A DNA stretch of 64,000 bases from positions 2,852,001 to 2,916,000 of the forward strand of contig NZ_SHLC01000001.1 of NCBI RefSeq assembly GCF_004217495.1. The letters are read 5' to 3'. Position 1 is the first letter of the stretch, and each line of letters starts with the position of its first letter. The translations under genes were made by a program, and so were the position numbers. The DNA is from Microterricola gilva. Its GTDB lineage: Bacteria; Actinomycetota; Actinomycetes; Actinomycetales; Microbacteriaceae. Under the pieces are notes generated by a model. That model worked only from the letters and a program-made list of their open reading frames with translations, searched no databases and was not told the DNA's origin. Below are positions 42,122 to 51,920 of this stretch, piece by piece.

Positions 42122-43150
42122 TCAGGCCGGCGGTGCGGTGCTGTCGCGCACGACCAGGCTCGTGGCGAGGTCCATCCGCGGAGTCGACTCCATGGTCTCC
42201 TCGCTCAGTCGGATCACCAGGCGCGCGGCCTCCTCGCCCATCCGCCTGAGCGGCTGGTGCACCGTCGTCAACGGCGGGGTCACCCACCTGGCGAGCGGGA
42301 TGTCGTCGTAGCCGACGATGGAGAGGTCCTCCGGCACGCGCAGCCCGCTGGCGCGCGCCGCGTCGAGCACACCGAGTGCCTGCAGATCACTCCCGGCGAA
42401 GATCGCCGTCGGCCGCTCGGGGCCGGCGAGGATCGTGTTCGCACGGTCGCGACCGCCTGCCGCGTGGAAGTCGCCGAACTGGATCCAGTCCGGATCGATG
42501 TGCAGCCCGGCCGAGTTCATCGCCGAGCGAAAGCCGTCGAGCCGCGCCAGGGAGCACATCATGTCTTCCGGACCCGTGATCGCGGCGATGCGGGTGTGCC
42601 CGAGCTCGATGAGGTGGCGGGTGGCGATGAGCCCGCCCGACCAGTTCGCCGAGCCGACGGATGGGGCGTCCGGAGAGGGATCTCCGGCCGGATCGACGAT
42701 GACGAAGGGGATGGCGCGGGCACGCAGGCGTTCCCGGTACTCGGGGGCGAGGTCGGAGAACACGAGAACGACTCCGACCGGACGCCTTCGCATGACGCCC
42801 TCGATCCAGTCCGGATCGGGCGAATGGCGGCTGCCGCTCACGGTGAGCACGACGCTCAGCCCGTGCTCCTTCGCGACAGACTCCACCCCGTTGATGAGCT
42901 CCATCGACCAGATGCTGTCGAGTTCGTGGAACACGAGCTCGATCAGCTCGGCCTTGGGCTGCGCGCGGCCACCGCGGCGCATGTACCCGCGCTCGCGCAG
43001 CAGTTCCTCGACGCGTTCGCGCGTTGCCCCGGCGACATCCGAACGCCCGTTCAACACCTTCGAGATCGTTGACAGGGAGACACCGGCCTCCTCGGCGACG
43101 TCAGCGAGCGTCACCCTCTCGCTGTTGTCTTCGGCGACATCACTCTGCAT
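42122..43150 (-). CDS. LacI-family regulator of the GH3/GH43 operon
   Basis: A 342-residue LacI/GalR regulator: HTH TLADVAEEAGVSLSTISKVLN, hinge YMRRGGRAQPKAE and a sugar-binding domain. It is convergent to the GH3/GH43 operon with only seven bases between the stop codons. CTTTCG and CGAAAG half-sites upstream of its start (43151-43181) resemble the palindromes in the operon promoter, which suggests it controls both. Its HTH differs from the other two LacI proteins, consistent with a different operator. Confidence 0.92.
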   Translation of the reverse strand: MQSDVAEDNSERVTLADVAEEAGVSLSTISKVLNGRSDVAGATRERVEELLRERGYMRRGGRAQPKAELIELVFHELDSIWSMELINGVESVAKEHGLSVVLTVSGSRHSPDPDWIEGVMRRRPVGVVLVFSDLAPEYRERLRARAIPFVIVDPAGDPSPDAPSVGSANWSGGLIATRHLIELGHTRIAAITGPEDMMCSLARLDGFRSAMNSAGLHIDPDWIQFGDFHAAGGRDRANTILAGPERPTAIFAGSDLQALGVLDAARASGLRVPEDLSIVGYDDIPLARWVTPPLTTVHQPLRRMGEEAARLVIRLSEETMESTPRMDLATSLVVRDSTAPPA

Positions 43151-43181
43151 CTTTCGATCCTAGTTCCGAGAGTTGCGAAAG
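43151..43181. promoter_or_regulatory. CTTTCG / CGAAAG inverted half-sites upstream of LacI
   Basis: CTTTCG at 43151-43156 and CGAAAG at 43176-43181 are reverse complements, 19 bases apart, directly upstream of the LacI start codon. They match the halves of CTTTCGAAAG at 34918-34927. Likely a weak autoregulatory site. Confidence 0.45.
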
Positions 43182-43220
43182 CGGCTCGTGGCACGCGACA
43201 ACCGCCGATCGCGCCCGTGC

Positions 43221-44441
43221 TCAGCGCGCGGCTCGTCCGGGCCAGCTGAAGCCGGCCGGGTCACCGAGCAGAGGGGCGAATGCCAACTCCGCGGCACCGA
43301 CCATCAACAGGTTCGGCCCGAGTTCGGCGCGAACAACCGTCACGTCCTCACGTGGCGCCGCGAGAGCCGAGCGGGCGAGCGCCGCGTCGAGCGCCTCGGG
43401 GTCGGCGACGAGCAGCGATGCGAGAAAGCCACCGAGTACGACGAGTTCCGGGTTCAGCACGTTGACCGCAGCCCCGAGCGCCGTGCCCAGATGGCCGAGT
43501 TGGCGGGCGACCTCCGCGCGCGCGGCGTCGCCAGTGGCACCGTCGTCGGCGAGCGCGGCCAGCAGCGCAGCGTCCAGGTCCTCGACGTTCTCGGCGCCGA
43601 GTCCGAGCACCGAGAGCAGGGCACTCAGCCGCACCTCGGACTCCAGCGTGCCCGCAATGCCGGCCGAGTCGAGGTGAGCCCCGGCATCGTTCGCTGCGCT
43701 CACGCGGATGTGGCCGAACTCCCCCGCGAACCCGCCGACACCGCCGAATGGGGCGCCGGCGGCGATGACACCACCGCCGATGCCGCTTGCACCGCCGTTG
43801 AGATACACCAGGTCGCGGCATCCGCGCCCCGCTCCGAAGTGCCACTCGGCGATCGCGCCGAGCCCTGCATCGTTCGCCGCGAACGCCGGATAGCCGCTCG
43901 CCTCGGCGAGCAGGCTCGCGATCGGCGCATCGACCCAGTCGAGGTGCGGGGCCAAGCGCACCATGCCGTCACTCGAGCGCACCTGGCCGGGAACGGCGAG
44001 GCCGATGCCGGCGACACGGAACCCGGCATCGAGCTCTCCGCGCAATGCTGCGATCACCGATTCGGCGATGCCCACCGCCTCGGTGACGCTGGGTGAGTGC
44101 TCGAGGACGTGGCGGATGCGACGGTGCACGTGACCGCCGAGGCCGACGACGGCGATGGTCACGGCGTCGATCTCCGGGTTCACGGCCAGCGCGACCACGC
44201 GAGGGTCCACCGCGACGACCGGGCTCGGGCGGCCAACCTGCTTGGTTGCGTCCGGCTCCCGCTCGAGCGCCAGGCCCAGCTCGACGAGCTCTGCGACCAG
44301 CGCCGCGACCGTCGAGCGGTTCAGGCCGGTCATGCGCGTGAGCTGCGAGCGGGGTGTCGCCCCGTTGCGGTGCACAATGCCGAGGATGGTCGAGAGGTTG
44401 TGCCGTCGCACATCGTCGTTGTTACTGCCGTGCACTGCCAT
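43221..44441 (-). CDS. xylR: ROK-family transcriptional regulator (XylR-type)
   Basis: A protein of about 406 residues: N-terminal wHTH ([39 protein letters not shown]) and a ROK sugar-kinase-like domain ([37 protein letters not shown]). It is divergent from xylA, and the intergenic region carries two operator-like repeats, so it probably represses xylAB until xylose is present. Start uncertain: ATG at 44441 lies directly after GAGGGAG, GTG at 44435 has better spacing, and TTG at 44459 is also in frame. Confidence 0.92.
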   Translation of the reverse strand: MAVHGSNNDDVRRHNLSTILGIVHRNGATPRSQLTRMTGLNRSTVAALVAELVELGLALEREPDATKQVGRPSPVVAVDPRVVALAVNPEIDAVTIAVVGLGGHVHRRIRHVLEHSPSVTEAVGIAESVIAALRGELDAGFRVAGIGLAVPGQVRSSDGMVRLAPHLDWVDAPIASLLAEASGYPAFAANDAGLGAIAEWHFGAGRGCRDLVYLNGGASGIGGGVIAAGAPFGGVGGFAGEFGHIRVSAANDAGAHLDSAGIAGTLESEVRLSALLSVLGLGAENVEDLDAALLAALADDGATGDAARAEVARQLGHLGTALGAAVNVLNPELVVLGGFLASLLVADPEALDAALARSALAAPREDVTVVRAELGPNLLMVGAAELAFAPLLGDPAGFSWPGRAAR

Positions 44442-44524
44442 CTCCCTCGTCGCAGTCAAGGCTAGCGGCGCGCATCCGTTTTCACGGATTCCACCATCCC
44501 GGAGAACCCGGGAGAACGCAAGCG

Positions 44525-44547
44525 ATTTGTCGTCAAAAACGACAAAT
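44525..44547. promoter_or_regulatory. ROK/XylR operator, ATTTGTCGT-N5-ACGACAAAT
   Basis: A perfect inverted repeat with 9-base arms in an AT-rich stretch midway between the ROK gene and xylA. The A/T-rich arms are typical of XylR-type sites. A related half-size repeat lies 59 bases downstream. Confidence 0.8.
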
Positions 44548-44605
44548 TATCGAGGCCGCATCACTGCCCCAGTGGCAGAACCGCGGGATCCGTGTTCTAA
44601 TATGT

Positions 44606-44621
44606 TTTGTCAGTCAACAAA
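44606..44621. promoter_or_regulatory. second ROK/XylR-type repeat, TTTGT-N6-ACAAA, near the xylA -10
   Basis: TTTGT-N6-ACAAA at 44606-44621 has the same outer halves as the site at 44525-44547. A -10-like TAATAT (44598-44603) lies just before it, so a repressor here would cover the start region of xylA transcription. Confidence 0.55.
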
Positions 44622-44653
44622 TCATCAACGATGCTGAATCCGGAGTTCGACCA

Positions 44654-45847
44654 ATGTCTCTCACACCCACCCGCGCCGACAAGTTCTCCTTCGGTCTCTG
44701 GACCGTCGGCTACAACGGGACCGACCCGTTCGGTGGCCCGACCCGCCCGAACCTCGACGTCGTCGAGGCCGTCACGCGCCTGGCCGATCTCGGCGCATAC
44801 GGCCTCACCTTCCACGACGACGACCTGTTCGCCTTCGGCTCTTCGGATGCCGCCCGCCAGACGCAGATCGACCGGCTCAAGCAGGCCTTGGCCGACACCG
44901 GCATCATCGTGCCGATGGTCACGACGAACCTCTTCAGCGCCCCCGTCTTCAAGGACGGCGGTTTCACCTCGAACGACCGCGCCGTGCGCCGCTTCGCCCT
45001 CCGCAAGGTGCTGCGCAACATCGACCTCGCAGCCGAACTCGGCGCGAAGACCTTCGTGATGTGGGGCGGCCGCGAGGGCGCGGAGTACGACGCCGCCAAG
45101 GACATCCGCTCGGCGCTCGGCCGTTACCGCGAGGCCGTGAACCTGCTCGGCGACTACGTCACCGACAAGGGCTACGACATCCGCTTCGCCATCGAGCCCA
45201 AGCCGAACGAGCCCCGCGGCGACATCCTGCTGCCGACCGTCGGCCACGCCATCGCGTTCATCAACACCCTGGAACGCCCGGAGCTCGTCGGCGTGAATCC
45301 AGAGGTCGGCCACGAGCAGATGGCCGGGCTCAACTTCACCGCCGGCATCGCCCAGGCGCTGGATGCCGGCAAGCTGTTCCACATCGACCTCAACGGTCAG
45401 CGCGGCATCAAGTACGACCAGGACCTGGTGTTCGGGCACGGCGATCTGCAGAACGCCTTCTCGCTCGTCGACCTCCTCGAGAACGGCGGCCCGGACGGTG
45501 GCGCAGCCTACGACGGCCCCCGCCACTTCGACTACAAGCCATCGCGCACCGAGGACATCACCGGCGTCTGGACCTCGGCCGCGGCGAACATGCGCACGTA
45601 CCTGCTGCTCAAGGAGCGCGCGGCAGCATTCCGCGCCGACCCAGAGGTGCAGGAGGCCCTCGCGGCCTCGCGCGTGCCCGAGCTGGCCGTGCCGACGCTG
45701 GCCGCAGGCGAGAGCTACGACGACCTGATCGCCGATCGGAGCGCCTTCGAGGACTTCGACGCAGCGGAATACCTCGGCGGCAAGGGCTTCGGCTTCGTGC
45801 ACCTGCAGCAGCTCGCGCTCGAGCACCTCCTTGGAGCTCGAGGCTAA
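44654..45847 (+). CDS. xylA: xylose isomerase
   Basis: A 397-residue cytoplasmic enzyme that converts D-xylose to D-xylulose using divalent metals. Family motifs are [15 protein letters not shown] at the start, TFHDDDLF with the catalytic His, [14 protein letters not shown] with metal-binding Glu, [11 protein letters not shown] and FHIDLNGQ; length matches actinobacterial XylA (about 390). The ATG at 44654 has GGAG nine bases before it. It overlaps nothing and is followed by xylB after three bases. Confidence 0.97.
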   Translation: MSLTPTRADKFSFGLWTVGYNGTDPFGGPTRPNLDVVEAVTRLADLGAYGLTFHDDDLFAFGSSDAARQTQIDRLKQALADTGIIVPMVTTNLFSAPVFKDGGFTSNDRAVRRFALRKVLRNIDLAAELGAKTFVMWGGREGAEYDAAKDIRSALGRYREAVNLLGDYVTDKGYDIRFAIEPKPNEPRGDILLPTVGHAIAFINTLERPELVGVNPEVGHEQMAGLNFTAGIAQALDAGKLFHIDLNGQRGIKYDQDLVFGHGDLQNAFSLVDLLENGGPDGGAAYDGPRHFDYKPSRTEDITGVWTSAAANMRTYLLLKERAAAFRADPEVQEALAASRVPELAVPTLAAGESYDDLIADRSAFEDFDAAEYLGGKGFGFVHLQQLALEHLLGARG

Positions 45848-45850
45848 TCC

Positions 45851-47308
45851 ATGACGCTCGTCGCGGGAATCGACTCATCCACCCAAAGCTGCAAGGTCGT
45901 GATCAGGGACGCCGCGAGCGGAGCGCTCGTGCGCTCCGGCCGCGCCGCCCACCCGGACGGCACCGAGGTCGACCCCGGGGCATGGTGGGTGGCGCTCGGC
46001 GAGGCGATCGCGGATGCCGGCGGCCTCGCCGACGTGAGCGCGCTGAGCGTGGCGGGGCAGCAGCACGGCATGGTCGCCCTCGATGCGGCAGGCCGCGTCA
46101 TCCGCCCCGCCCTGCTCTGGAACGACACGCGCTCGGCCGCGGCGGCCGACGACCTCGTCGCCGAGGTGGGCGCTGAGGAGTACGCGCGGCGCAGCGGCGT
46201 GGTGCCCGTCGCGTCATTCACGGCGAGCAAGCTGCGCTGGTTGCGTGATGCCGAACCCGCGAATGCGGCCACAGTCGCCGCAGTCGCGCTCCCACATGAT
46301 TGGCTCGTGTGGCGATTGCGCGGCTGCGGTCCAGCCGAGTCCTCACCGCGCGGCCCCGCGCTCGAGCTGCTCTGCACCGACCGCTCGGACGCCAGCGGAA
46401 CCGCCTACTGGTCACCGACCACCGGCGAGTACGACCGCGAGCTGCTGCGGCTCGCGCTCGGGCACGATGCGGTGCTGCCACGCGTGCTCGGCCCGGCCGA
46501 GCACGCGGGTACCGTGCACCCGGTCATCGCCGAGCGATTCGGCGCGGCCGACCCCGCAGCCGATATCGTCCTCGGCGCGGGGGCAGGCGACAACGCCGGC
46601 GCGGCGCTCGGCCTCGACGCCGTGGCCGGCGACGTCGTCGTCTCGATCGGCACGAGCGGCACCGTCTTCGCCGTCACGGATGCCGCGGCATCCGATGCAA
46701 GCGGCACGGTCGCCGGCTTCGCCGACGCCAGCGGGCGCTTCCTCCCCCTCATCGCCACCCTGAATGCCGCACGCGTGCTCGACGCGGTCGCCGGCCTGCT
46801 CGGCGTCGACCACGCCGAACTGGGCGAGCTCGCCCTGCAGGCGGAGGCCGGATCCGGCGGCGCGGTGCTCGTGCCCTGGTTCGAGGGCGAACGCACGCCC
46901 AATCTGCCGCGCGCCACCGCAGGCTTCGACGGACTCACCCTCGCCAACAGTACGCGGCCGAATCTGGCGCGCGCGGCCATCGAGGGAATGCTCTGCGGCC
47001 TCGCCGACGGCCTCGACGCCGTGCGCGCGCAGGGTGTGAGCGCCGAGCGCATCATCCTGATCGGCGGCGCGGCGCAGAATCCGGCCGTGCAGCGGATCGC
47101 GGCGCAGATCTTCGACGCGCCGGTCGTCGTGCCGACACCGGGCGAGTACGTCGCAGACGGGGCGGCACGCCAGGCGCGCTGGGCGCTCGACGGCGAGCGC
47201 CCGAACTGGGCGGTCACGGTCGCCGCACGACCGACGCCGGAGCACCACCCCGTGATCCGCGAGCAGTATGCCGCAGCACGCGCGGCCCGCGCCGCCCGAT
47301 TCGCCTAG
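45851..47308 (+). CDS. xylB: xylulokinase
   Basis: A 485-residue FGGY kinase that phosphorylates D-xylulose to xylulose 5-phosphate. [12 protein letters not shown] is the first ATP-binding motif, [10 protein letters not shown] the second, and [13 protein letters not shown] plus [17 protein letters not shown] (adenosine motif) complete the pattern. Operon with xylA, three bases apart. It ends at a strong Rho-independent terminator. Confidence 0.97.
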   Translation: MTLVAGIDSSTQSCKVVIRDAASGALVRSGRAAHPDGTEVDPGAWWVALGEAIADAGGLADVSALSVAGQQHGMVALDAAGRVIRPALLWNDTRSAAAADDLVAEVGAEEYARRSGVVPVASFTASKLRWLRDAEPANAATVAAVALPHDWLVWRLRGCGPAESSPRGPALELLCTDRSDASGTAYWSPTTGEYDRELLRLALGHDAVLPRVLGPAEHAGTVHPVIAERFGAADPAADIVLGAGAGDNAGAALGLDAVAGDVVVSIGTSGTVFAVTDAAASDASGTVAGFADASGRFLPLIATLNAARVLDAVAGLLGVDHAELGELALQAEAGSGGAVLVPWFEGERTPNLPRATAGFDGLTLANSTRPNLARAAIEGMLCGLADGLDAVRAQGVSAERIILIGGAAQNPAVQRIAAQIFDAPVVVPTPGEYVADGAARQARWALDGERPNWAVTVAARPTPEHHPVIREQYAAARAARAARFA

Positions 47309-47337
47309 CGGCCCGCGCGCAGTCGCGGCCCGCGAAG

Positions 47338-47378
47338 AGTGCAGGGGCCCGGGATATCTCCCGGGCCCCTGCACTTTT
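47338..47378 (+). terminator. Rho-independent terminator of xylAB
   Basis: A 17-base arm (47338-47354) is perfectly complementary to 47359-47375 around the loop TATC, followed by a TTTT tract. This separates the xylAB operon from the xylF-type transporter operon. Confidence 0.93.
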
Positions 47379-47594
47379 AGCGGGCCATGACGCGACGGGT
47401 GCGCCGTGGAATCGCAAGCCACTGCCGGACGCCCGTCCCACACACCCGCGACCGTTACAGAATTGCAACCTGAGAATATCTCGAATGCCTGTTGGCGGGC
47501 GAGTTTTCGGAGAAATATATCCCTTTGCCACCGTTCGACGTGGAAGGTGACCCCGCGAGGGAATCGACACAACACCACACAGAAGGGCAGAGAG

Positions 47595-48662
47595 ATGAAG
47601 CATTCTTCATTGATCTCACTAGCCGCGGTCGCGGGCGTCTCCGCTTTGATGCTCGCCGGATGTTCCAGCTCCGGAGGTGGTGGCGGCAGCAGCGAGAGCG
47701 CGCAACCGGCCGCCGATCGCGCATGCGTGATCCTTCCGGATGCGGCATCCTCTCCGCGTTGGGAGAACCTCGACCGTCCGGCCCTCGACACGGCCCTGAC
47801 CGATGCCGGCTTCGAGGCGGACATCCAGAACGCCCAGGGTGACACCAGCCAGTACGCGACGATCGCCGACCAGCAGCTGAGCAAGGGCTGCGGCGTCATG
47901 CTGCTCGTCGATCTGGAGGGTGCGGCCGGCGCCGTCACAGAGAAGGCACAGGCAGAGGGCATCCCCGTCATCGCCTACGACCGCCCCATCGAGGGCGCCG
48001 ACTACTACGTGTCGTTCGACAACTTCAAGGTCGGCGAGCTGCAGGGGCAGTCGATCGTTGACGGCCTCAAGGCCGAAGGCAAGGACCCGGCGACCGCGAT
48101 CGTCGTCTACATGGGCGGCGACGCCACCGACGGCAACGCGAAGATGTTCCATGACGGCGCAGACTCCGTGATGGCTGCAGCGGGCATCGTTCCGGCGGCT
48201 GAGCCCCCGGGAATCTGGGACGGCGACAAGTCGGCGACGAACTTCGAACAGGCCCTCACCGGCCTCGGCGGAAAGGTCGACGCGGTCTGGGCCGCCAACG
48301 ACACCAACGCCGCCGGCGTCATCACGATCCTCGACAAGAACGGCCTGAAGGTTCCCGTCTCGGGTCAGGACGCCAGCACCGCCGGCCTGCAGAACGTGCT
48401 GCTCGGCAAGCAGATCGCCACGGTCTACAAGCAGGTCTCCCTGGAAGCGGATGCCGCGACCAAGCTCGCCATCCAGCTGCTGAAGGGCGAGACTCCCAAG
48501 GTCGAGAAGACTCTCGACGATGGAACGCCCTACATCGCCGTGACGCCTGTACTCGTCGGCCCAGCCGAGGTGCAGACGGTGATCGACAACGGCGAAGCAA
48601 GCGCAGCTGACATCTGCACCGGAGAGGTGCTGGCCGCCTGCGAGGCGAACGGCATCAAGTAA
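47595..48662 (+). CDS. xylF: pentose ABC transporter substrate-binding protein (CUT2, XylF-like)
   Basis: A 355-residue lipoprotein; signal peptide MKHSSLISLAAV with lipobox LMLAGC and a Gly/Ser-rich linker of about 15 residues. The mature domain is the type 1 periplasmic-binding fold of monosaccharide binders, with CGVMLLVDLEGAAGAVTEKA, IPVIAYDRPIEGADYYVSFD (conserved sugar-contact region) and AVWAANDTNAAGVI. First gene of a CUT2 importer directly after xylAB, so xylose is the best guess. The ATG follows an AAGGGCAGAGAG ribosome-binding region. No XylR-type repeat was found upstream. Confidence 0.9.
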   Translation: MKHSSLISLAAVAGVSALMLAGCSSSGGGGGSSESAQPAADRACVILPDAASSPRWENLDRPALDTALTDAGFEADIQNAQGDTSQYATIADQQLSKGCGVMLLVDLEGAAGAVTEKAQAEGIPVIAYDRPIEGADYYVSFDNFKVGELQGQSIVDGLKAEGKDPATAIVVYMGGDATDGNAKMFHDGADSVMAAAGIVPAAEPPGIWDGDKSATNFEQALTGLGGKVDAVWAANDTNAAGVITILDKNGLKVPVSGQDASTAGLQNVLLGKQIATVYKQVSLEADAATKLAIQLLKGETPKVEKTLDDGTPYIAVTPVLVGPAEVQTVIDNGEASAADICTGEVLAACEANGIK

Positions 48663-48677
48663 CCGACACATCTGGAC

Positions 48678-48706
48678 GGAGGCGGCGCGCTCGTCGCGCC
48701 GCCTCC
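48678..48706 (+). terminator. intercistronic hairpin after xylF
   Basis: GGAGGCGGCGCG (48678-48689) pairs perfectly with CGCGCCGCCTCC (48695-48706) around a five-base loop. No U tract follows. Lies between the binding-protein and ATPase genes; likely tempers read-through and stabilises the binding-protein mRNA. Confidence 0.6.
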
Positions 48707-48736
48707 TGTGTATCGCAGCGGGCGAAGGGATGCAGC

Positions 48737-49489
48737 ATGGACGAGCCACTCATCGAACTGACCGGGATCGTCAAGAGCTTTGGGCCTGTCAGCGTTCTCA
48801 AGGGAGTCAACCTCACCGCATACGCCGGCAAGGTGACGGCCCTCGTTGGCGACAACGGCGCGGGCAAGTCCACCCTCATCAAGGGGCTCGCCGGTGTGCA
48901 GCCCTACGACGAGGGCGAGGTGCGATTCGCGGGCGACCTCGTGAATCTGCACAGCCCCCGTGACGCAGCCCACCTCGGTATCGAGGTCGTCTACCAAGAC
49001 CTCGCACTGTGCGACAACCTCGACATCGTGCAGAACATGTTCCTCGGCCGCGAGAAGACCTCGGTCGGCACCTTCGACGAGGCCCACATGGAGCGCGAGG
49101 CAGCCGAGACGCTGCGCCAGTTGTCGGTGCGGACGGTCAAATCGGTGCGACAGAAGGTCTCATCGCTCTCTGGTGGCCAGCGGCAGACGGTCGCGATCGC
49201 CCGTTCCGTGCTCAAGAAGGCGAAACTGGTCATCCTCGACGAGCCGACTGCTGCCCTCGGCGTCGCCCAGACGGAGCAGGTGCTGAACCTGGTCGAGCGG
49301 CTTGCAGAACAGGGCGTCGGCGTCATCATCATCAGCCACAACCTCGCCGATGTATTCGCCGTCGCCGACTACATCAGCGTGCTCTACCTCGGCCAGATGG
49401 TGGCGTCGGTCAAGACCGAGGACACCAACCGTGACGACGTCGTCGGCTACATCACCGGCAGCAAGACCTACACAGGAGCCCCCGAATGA
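48737..49489 (+). CDS. xylG: sugar ABC transporter ATP-binding protein, single-domain (XylG-like)
   Basis: A 250-residue ATPase. Walker A GDNGAGKST at about residue 39, Q-loop VVYQDLALCD, signature LSGGQRQTVAIARS and Walker B LVILDEPTAALG are all intact, so it is functional. Typical XylG/MglA proteins of CUT2 systems are about 500 residues with two such domains; this one has a single domain and would work as a homodimer. Its start is 75 bases after xylF and its stop overlaps the permease start by four bases. Confidence 0.92.
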   Translation: MDEPLIELTGIVKSFGPVSVLKGVNLTAYAGKVTALVGDNGAGKSTLIKGLAGVQPYDEGEVRFAGDLVNLHSPRDAAHLGIEVVYQDLALCDNLDIVQNMFLGREKTSVGTFDEAHMEREAAETLRQLSVRTVKSVRQKVSSLSGGQRQTVAIARSVLKKAKLVILDEPTAALGVAQTEQVLNLVERLAEQGVGVIIISHNLADVFAVADYISVLYLGQMVASVKTEDTNRDDVVGYITGSKTYTGAPE

Positions 49490-50772
49490 GCCGGACACCT
49501 CCAGACACGACACCCACCTCGGTACTCGCCGCGCAGAGCACAGCAGAGCTGATCGGCAGCGGCCAGGAGGGAACGTTGGTCGACCAGGCGAAGGCCTGGG
49601 TGCAGCGCCTGCGCAGCGGCGACATGGGCGCCCTGCCCGCCATCGGCGGTTTCATCGTGCTGAGCATCCTCTTCTCGTTCCTCAGTCCGTTCTTCGCCAC
49701 CGAGCGTAACTTCGCCAACCTCATGACCCAGGCGGCGACGCTCGTCATGCTCGGCATGGCGCTCGTCTTCGTGATCCTGCTCGGTGAGATCGACCTCTCA
49801 GCCGGTGTCACAGCCGGCCTCTCGATGTGTGTCTGGATCGTGCTCGTGAACGTCACGGGACTCAACTGGATGCTGGCCCTCGCGATCGCCTTCCTCGTCG
49901 GCTTGACGGTTGGCTCGTTGATCGGCTTCTTCGTCGCCAAGGTCGGCATCCCGTCATTCGTCGTGACACTGGGCCTGTTCCTCGGCATCCAGGGTCTCAA
50001 CCTCATCATCATCGGCAGCGGAGGGCTCTACCGGGTGCAGGTGCCGGAAGTGCTCGCGATCATGAACAGCAACATGCCCGTGTGGGCAGGCTGGGTCATG
50101 CTCGGCATCATGCTGGCCGTGTCGTTCGGGATGGCGATGTGGGATCGTGCCCGCCGTGCGCGGGTCGACCTGCCGAACCGCACGATCACGCTGCTCTGGA
50201 TCAAGCTCGCCGCGATCGCCCTCATCGGCGGCACCGCGGTCTGGCTGCTGAGCCAGAACCGAGGCACCGGGTTCAGGGCGGTCGAGGGGGTGCCCATCGT
50301 CGTGCCCATCACGCTCGTCATCCTGTGGATCGGCACCTTCGTGCTCGACCGCACGAAGTACGGCCGCTACATCTACGCGGTGGGCGGCAACGCCGAGGCC
50401 GCGCGCCGCGCTGGCATCAAGGTCGTCATGATCCGGTGGACCGCGTTCATCGTCTGCTCCGGCCTCGCGGTCGTCTCCGGCCTGTTCAGCATCAGCAAGG
50501 TCGGCTCCGTGGATGCCGCGGCGGGCCGAGACATCGTGCTGAGCGGTGTCGCAGCGGCCGTCGTCGGTGGCGTGAGCCTCTTCGGTGGGCGCGGTCGGCT
50601 GATGCACGCGGCGATCGGTGCGCTCGTCATCGCGGTCATCACGAACGGCCTCGGCCTGCTCAATCTGCCGGCCGGTGCCAACCTCGTCATCACCGGTGGC
50701 GTGCTGATCCTCGCGGCGACCGTCGACGCCCTCTCCCGGCTGCGCGCGGGCGGGTCGCTCGTGCGAAGTTGA
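49486..50772 (+). CDS. xylH: sugar ABC transporter permease (CUT2, XylH-like)
   Basis: A 428-residue membrane permease of the BPD_transp_2/RbsC type, with about 10-12 membrane segments. VKVVMIRW... is preceded by GRYIYAVGGNAEAARRAGI, the cytoplasmic coupling-loop motif of RbsC-like permeases. Length and a large periplasmic loop fit XylH rather than RbsC. Final gene of the operon; convergent with the VOC gene. Confidence 0.92.
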   Translation: MSRTPPDTTPTSVLAAQSTAELIGSGQEGTLVDQAKAWVQRLRSGDMGALPAIGGFIVLSILFSFLSPFFATERNFANLMTQAATLVMLGMALVFVILLGEIDLSAGVTAGLSMCVWIVLVNVTGLNWMLALAIAFLVGLTVGSLIGFFVAKVGIPSFVVTLGLFLGIQGLNLIIIGSGGLYRVQVPEVLAIMNSNMPVWAGWVMLGIMLAVSFGMAMWDRARRARVDLPNRTITLLWIKLAAIALIGGTAVWLLSQNRGTGFRAVEGVPIVVPITLVILWIGTFVLDRTKYGRYIYAVGGNAEAARRAGIKVVMIRWTAFIVCSGLAVVSGLFSISKVGSVDAAAGRDIVLSGVAAAVVGGVSLFGGRGRLMHAAIGALVIAVITNGLGLLNLPAGANLVITGGVLILAATVDALSRLRAGGSLVRS

Positions 50773-50787
50773 CTCCCGGCGCACCGT

Positions 50788-51216
50788 TCAGGCGTCGAGC
50801 TCCTGAAACAGCGTGAGCTGCAGCCCGCCCGGCCCCTCGAGCCGGGAGTTGAGCGAGCGCCACGGTGTTTCCCGCGGTGCGGCAATGAGCGCGGCACCCT
50901 GCGCGACGGCATCCGTCGTTGCCGTCTCCGAGTCGTCGACCTCAAGCGCGACCCGCAGCTGCCTGCTGTGACCTCCTTCCGTCTCGATCGCGTCGATCAT
51001 GCGCACCTGGGCAGCGTTCGAGAGCTCGAGCGTCGCCCGCCCCGCGTCGAGGATCACGACCCTGGTCCCGCCATCACCGTCGTAGGCCTCGGCCACCGGC
51101 ATGCCGATCACATCGCGGTAGAACGCGAGCACGCCGTCGAAATCCTCGTCATCCGGCACCGCAACGACGAGCCTCAGCTGCCGCACCCGCCCGGCGCCCT
51201 GCTCCGCTGTACTCAT
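50788..51216 (-). CDS. VOC-family (glyoxalase/bleomycin resistance-like) protein
   Basis: A 142-residue protein with one beta-alpha-beta-beta-beta VOC module pair: LRLVVAVPDDEDFDGVLAFYRDVIGMP in parts, then GGTRVVILDAGRATLEL and GLQLTLFQE. Small dioxygenases and resistance proteins share this fold; function not determinable. The ATG at 51216 has an AGGAGG site seven bases upstream. It lies just after the response regulator gene on the same strand. Confidence 0.85.
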   Translation of the reverse strand: MSTAEQGAGRVRQLRLVVAVPDDEDFDGVLAFYRDVIGMPVAEAYDGDGGTRVVILDAGRATLELSNAAQVRMIDAIETEGGHSRQLRVALEVDDSETATTDAVAQGAALIAAPRETPWRSLNSRLEGPGGLQLTLFQELDA

Positions 51217-51239
51217 CGTTCCTCCTGGCGATCGAGCGG

Positions 51240-51920
51240 TCATTCGCTGTCACTCTGCATGAACGCGAGCACCGCGGCAACCCGTCGGTGCACGCCGGAT
51301 TCCGGCAGGCGCAGCTTGGTGAAGATCGCGTTGACGTGCTTCTCGACCGTCGATGATGACAGGAACAGAGCCTGCTCGATGCCGGCGTTGGTCTTGCCCT
51401 CCGCCATCGCGCGCAGAACATCGAGCTCGCGCGGGGTCAGTGCCGCGAGCGGGCTCGCCGCGCCGGCCCGGCTGCGGCGGCGCACGAGCGTGTCGACGAT
51501 CTGCGGGTCGATCACCGATCCGCCCGCGCTCACCTCGCGCAGCGCGTGCACCAGGTCTTCCAGGTCGCCGATGCGGTCCTTCAGCAGGTAGCCGAGCCCT
51601 GCAGCCCCCTCGGCGAAGAGGGCAAGGGCGTAGCTCTCGTCCGCATGCTGCGAGAGCACGACCACGCCGATGTCTGGATGGGCGGCGCGGATGGCGCGCG
51701 CGGCCTCGATGCCCTCCATCTGGTGGCTCGGCGGCATCCGGATGTCGGTGAGCACGGCATCCGGCGCGAACCTCCGCACCGCGTCGAGCAGCTCGGCCGC
51801 GTTGCCGGTCGACGCGACGACGTCGATCTCTCCGGAGTCTTCGAGCAGGCGGCGCAGCCCTTCCCGCACGAGGTAGTTGTCCTCGGCGATCACAACCCGC
51901 ACAACCCCCTGCTCATCCAC
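51240..51920 (-). CDS. NarL/LuxR-type response regulator
   Basis: A 226-residue response regulator. The receiver domain (RVVIAEDNYLV and the phospho-acceptor Asp59 in VLTDIRMPP) is followed by a LuxR HTH (LTPRELDVLRAMAEGKTNAGI, ...). It overlaps the sensor kinase by eight bases with a GTG start, so kinase and regulator are coupled. The target genes are not evident in this window; no paired operator was found. Confidence 0.93.
   Translation of the reverse strand: MDEQGVVRVVIAEDNYLVREGLRRLLEDSGEIDVVASTGNAAELLDAVRRFAPDAVLTDIRMPPSHQMEGIEAARAIRAAHPDIGVVVLSQHADESYALALFAEGAAGLGYLLKDRIGDLEDLVHALREVSAGGSVIDPQIVDTLVRRRSRAGAASPLAALTPRELDVLRAMAEGKTNAGIEQALFLSSSTVEKHVNAIFTKLRLPESGVHRRVAAVLAFMQSDSE

Noticed and set aside
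48737-49489. XylG as a truncated pseudogene
   Set aside because: Walker A, signature and Walker B are intact, and it is translationally coupled to the permease, so the short form is functional.
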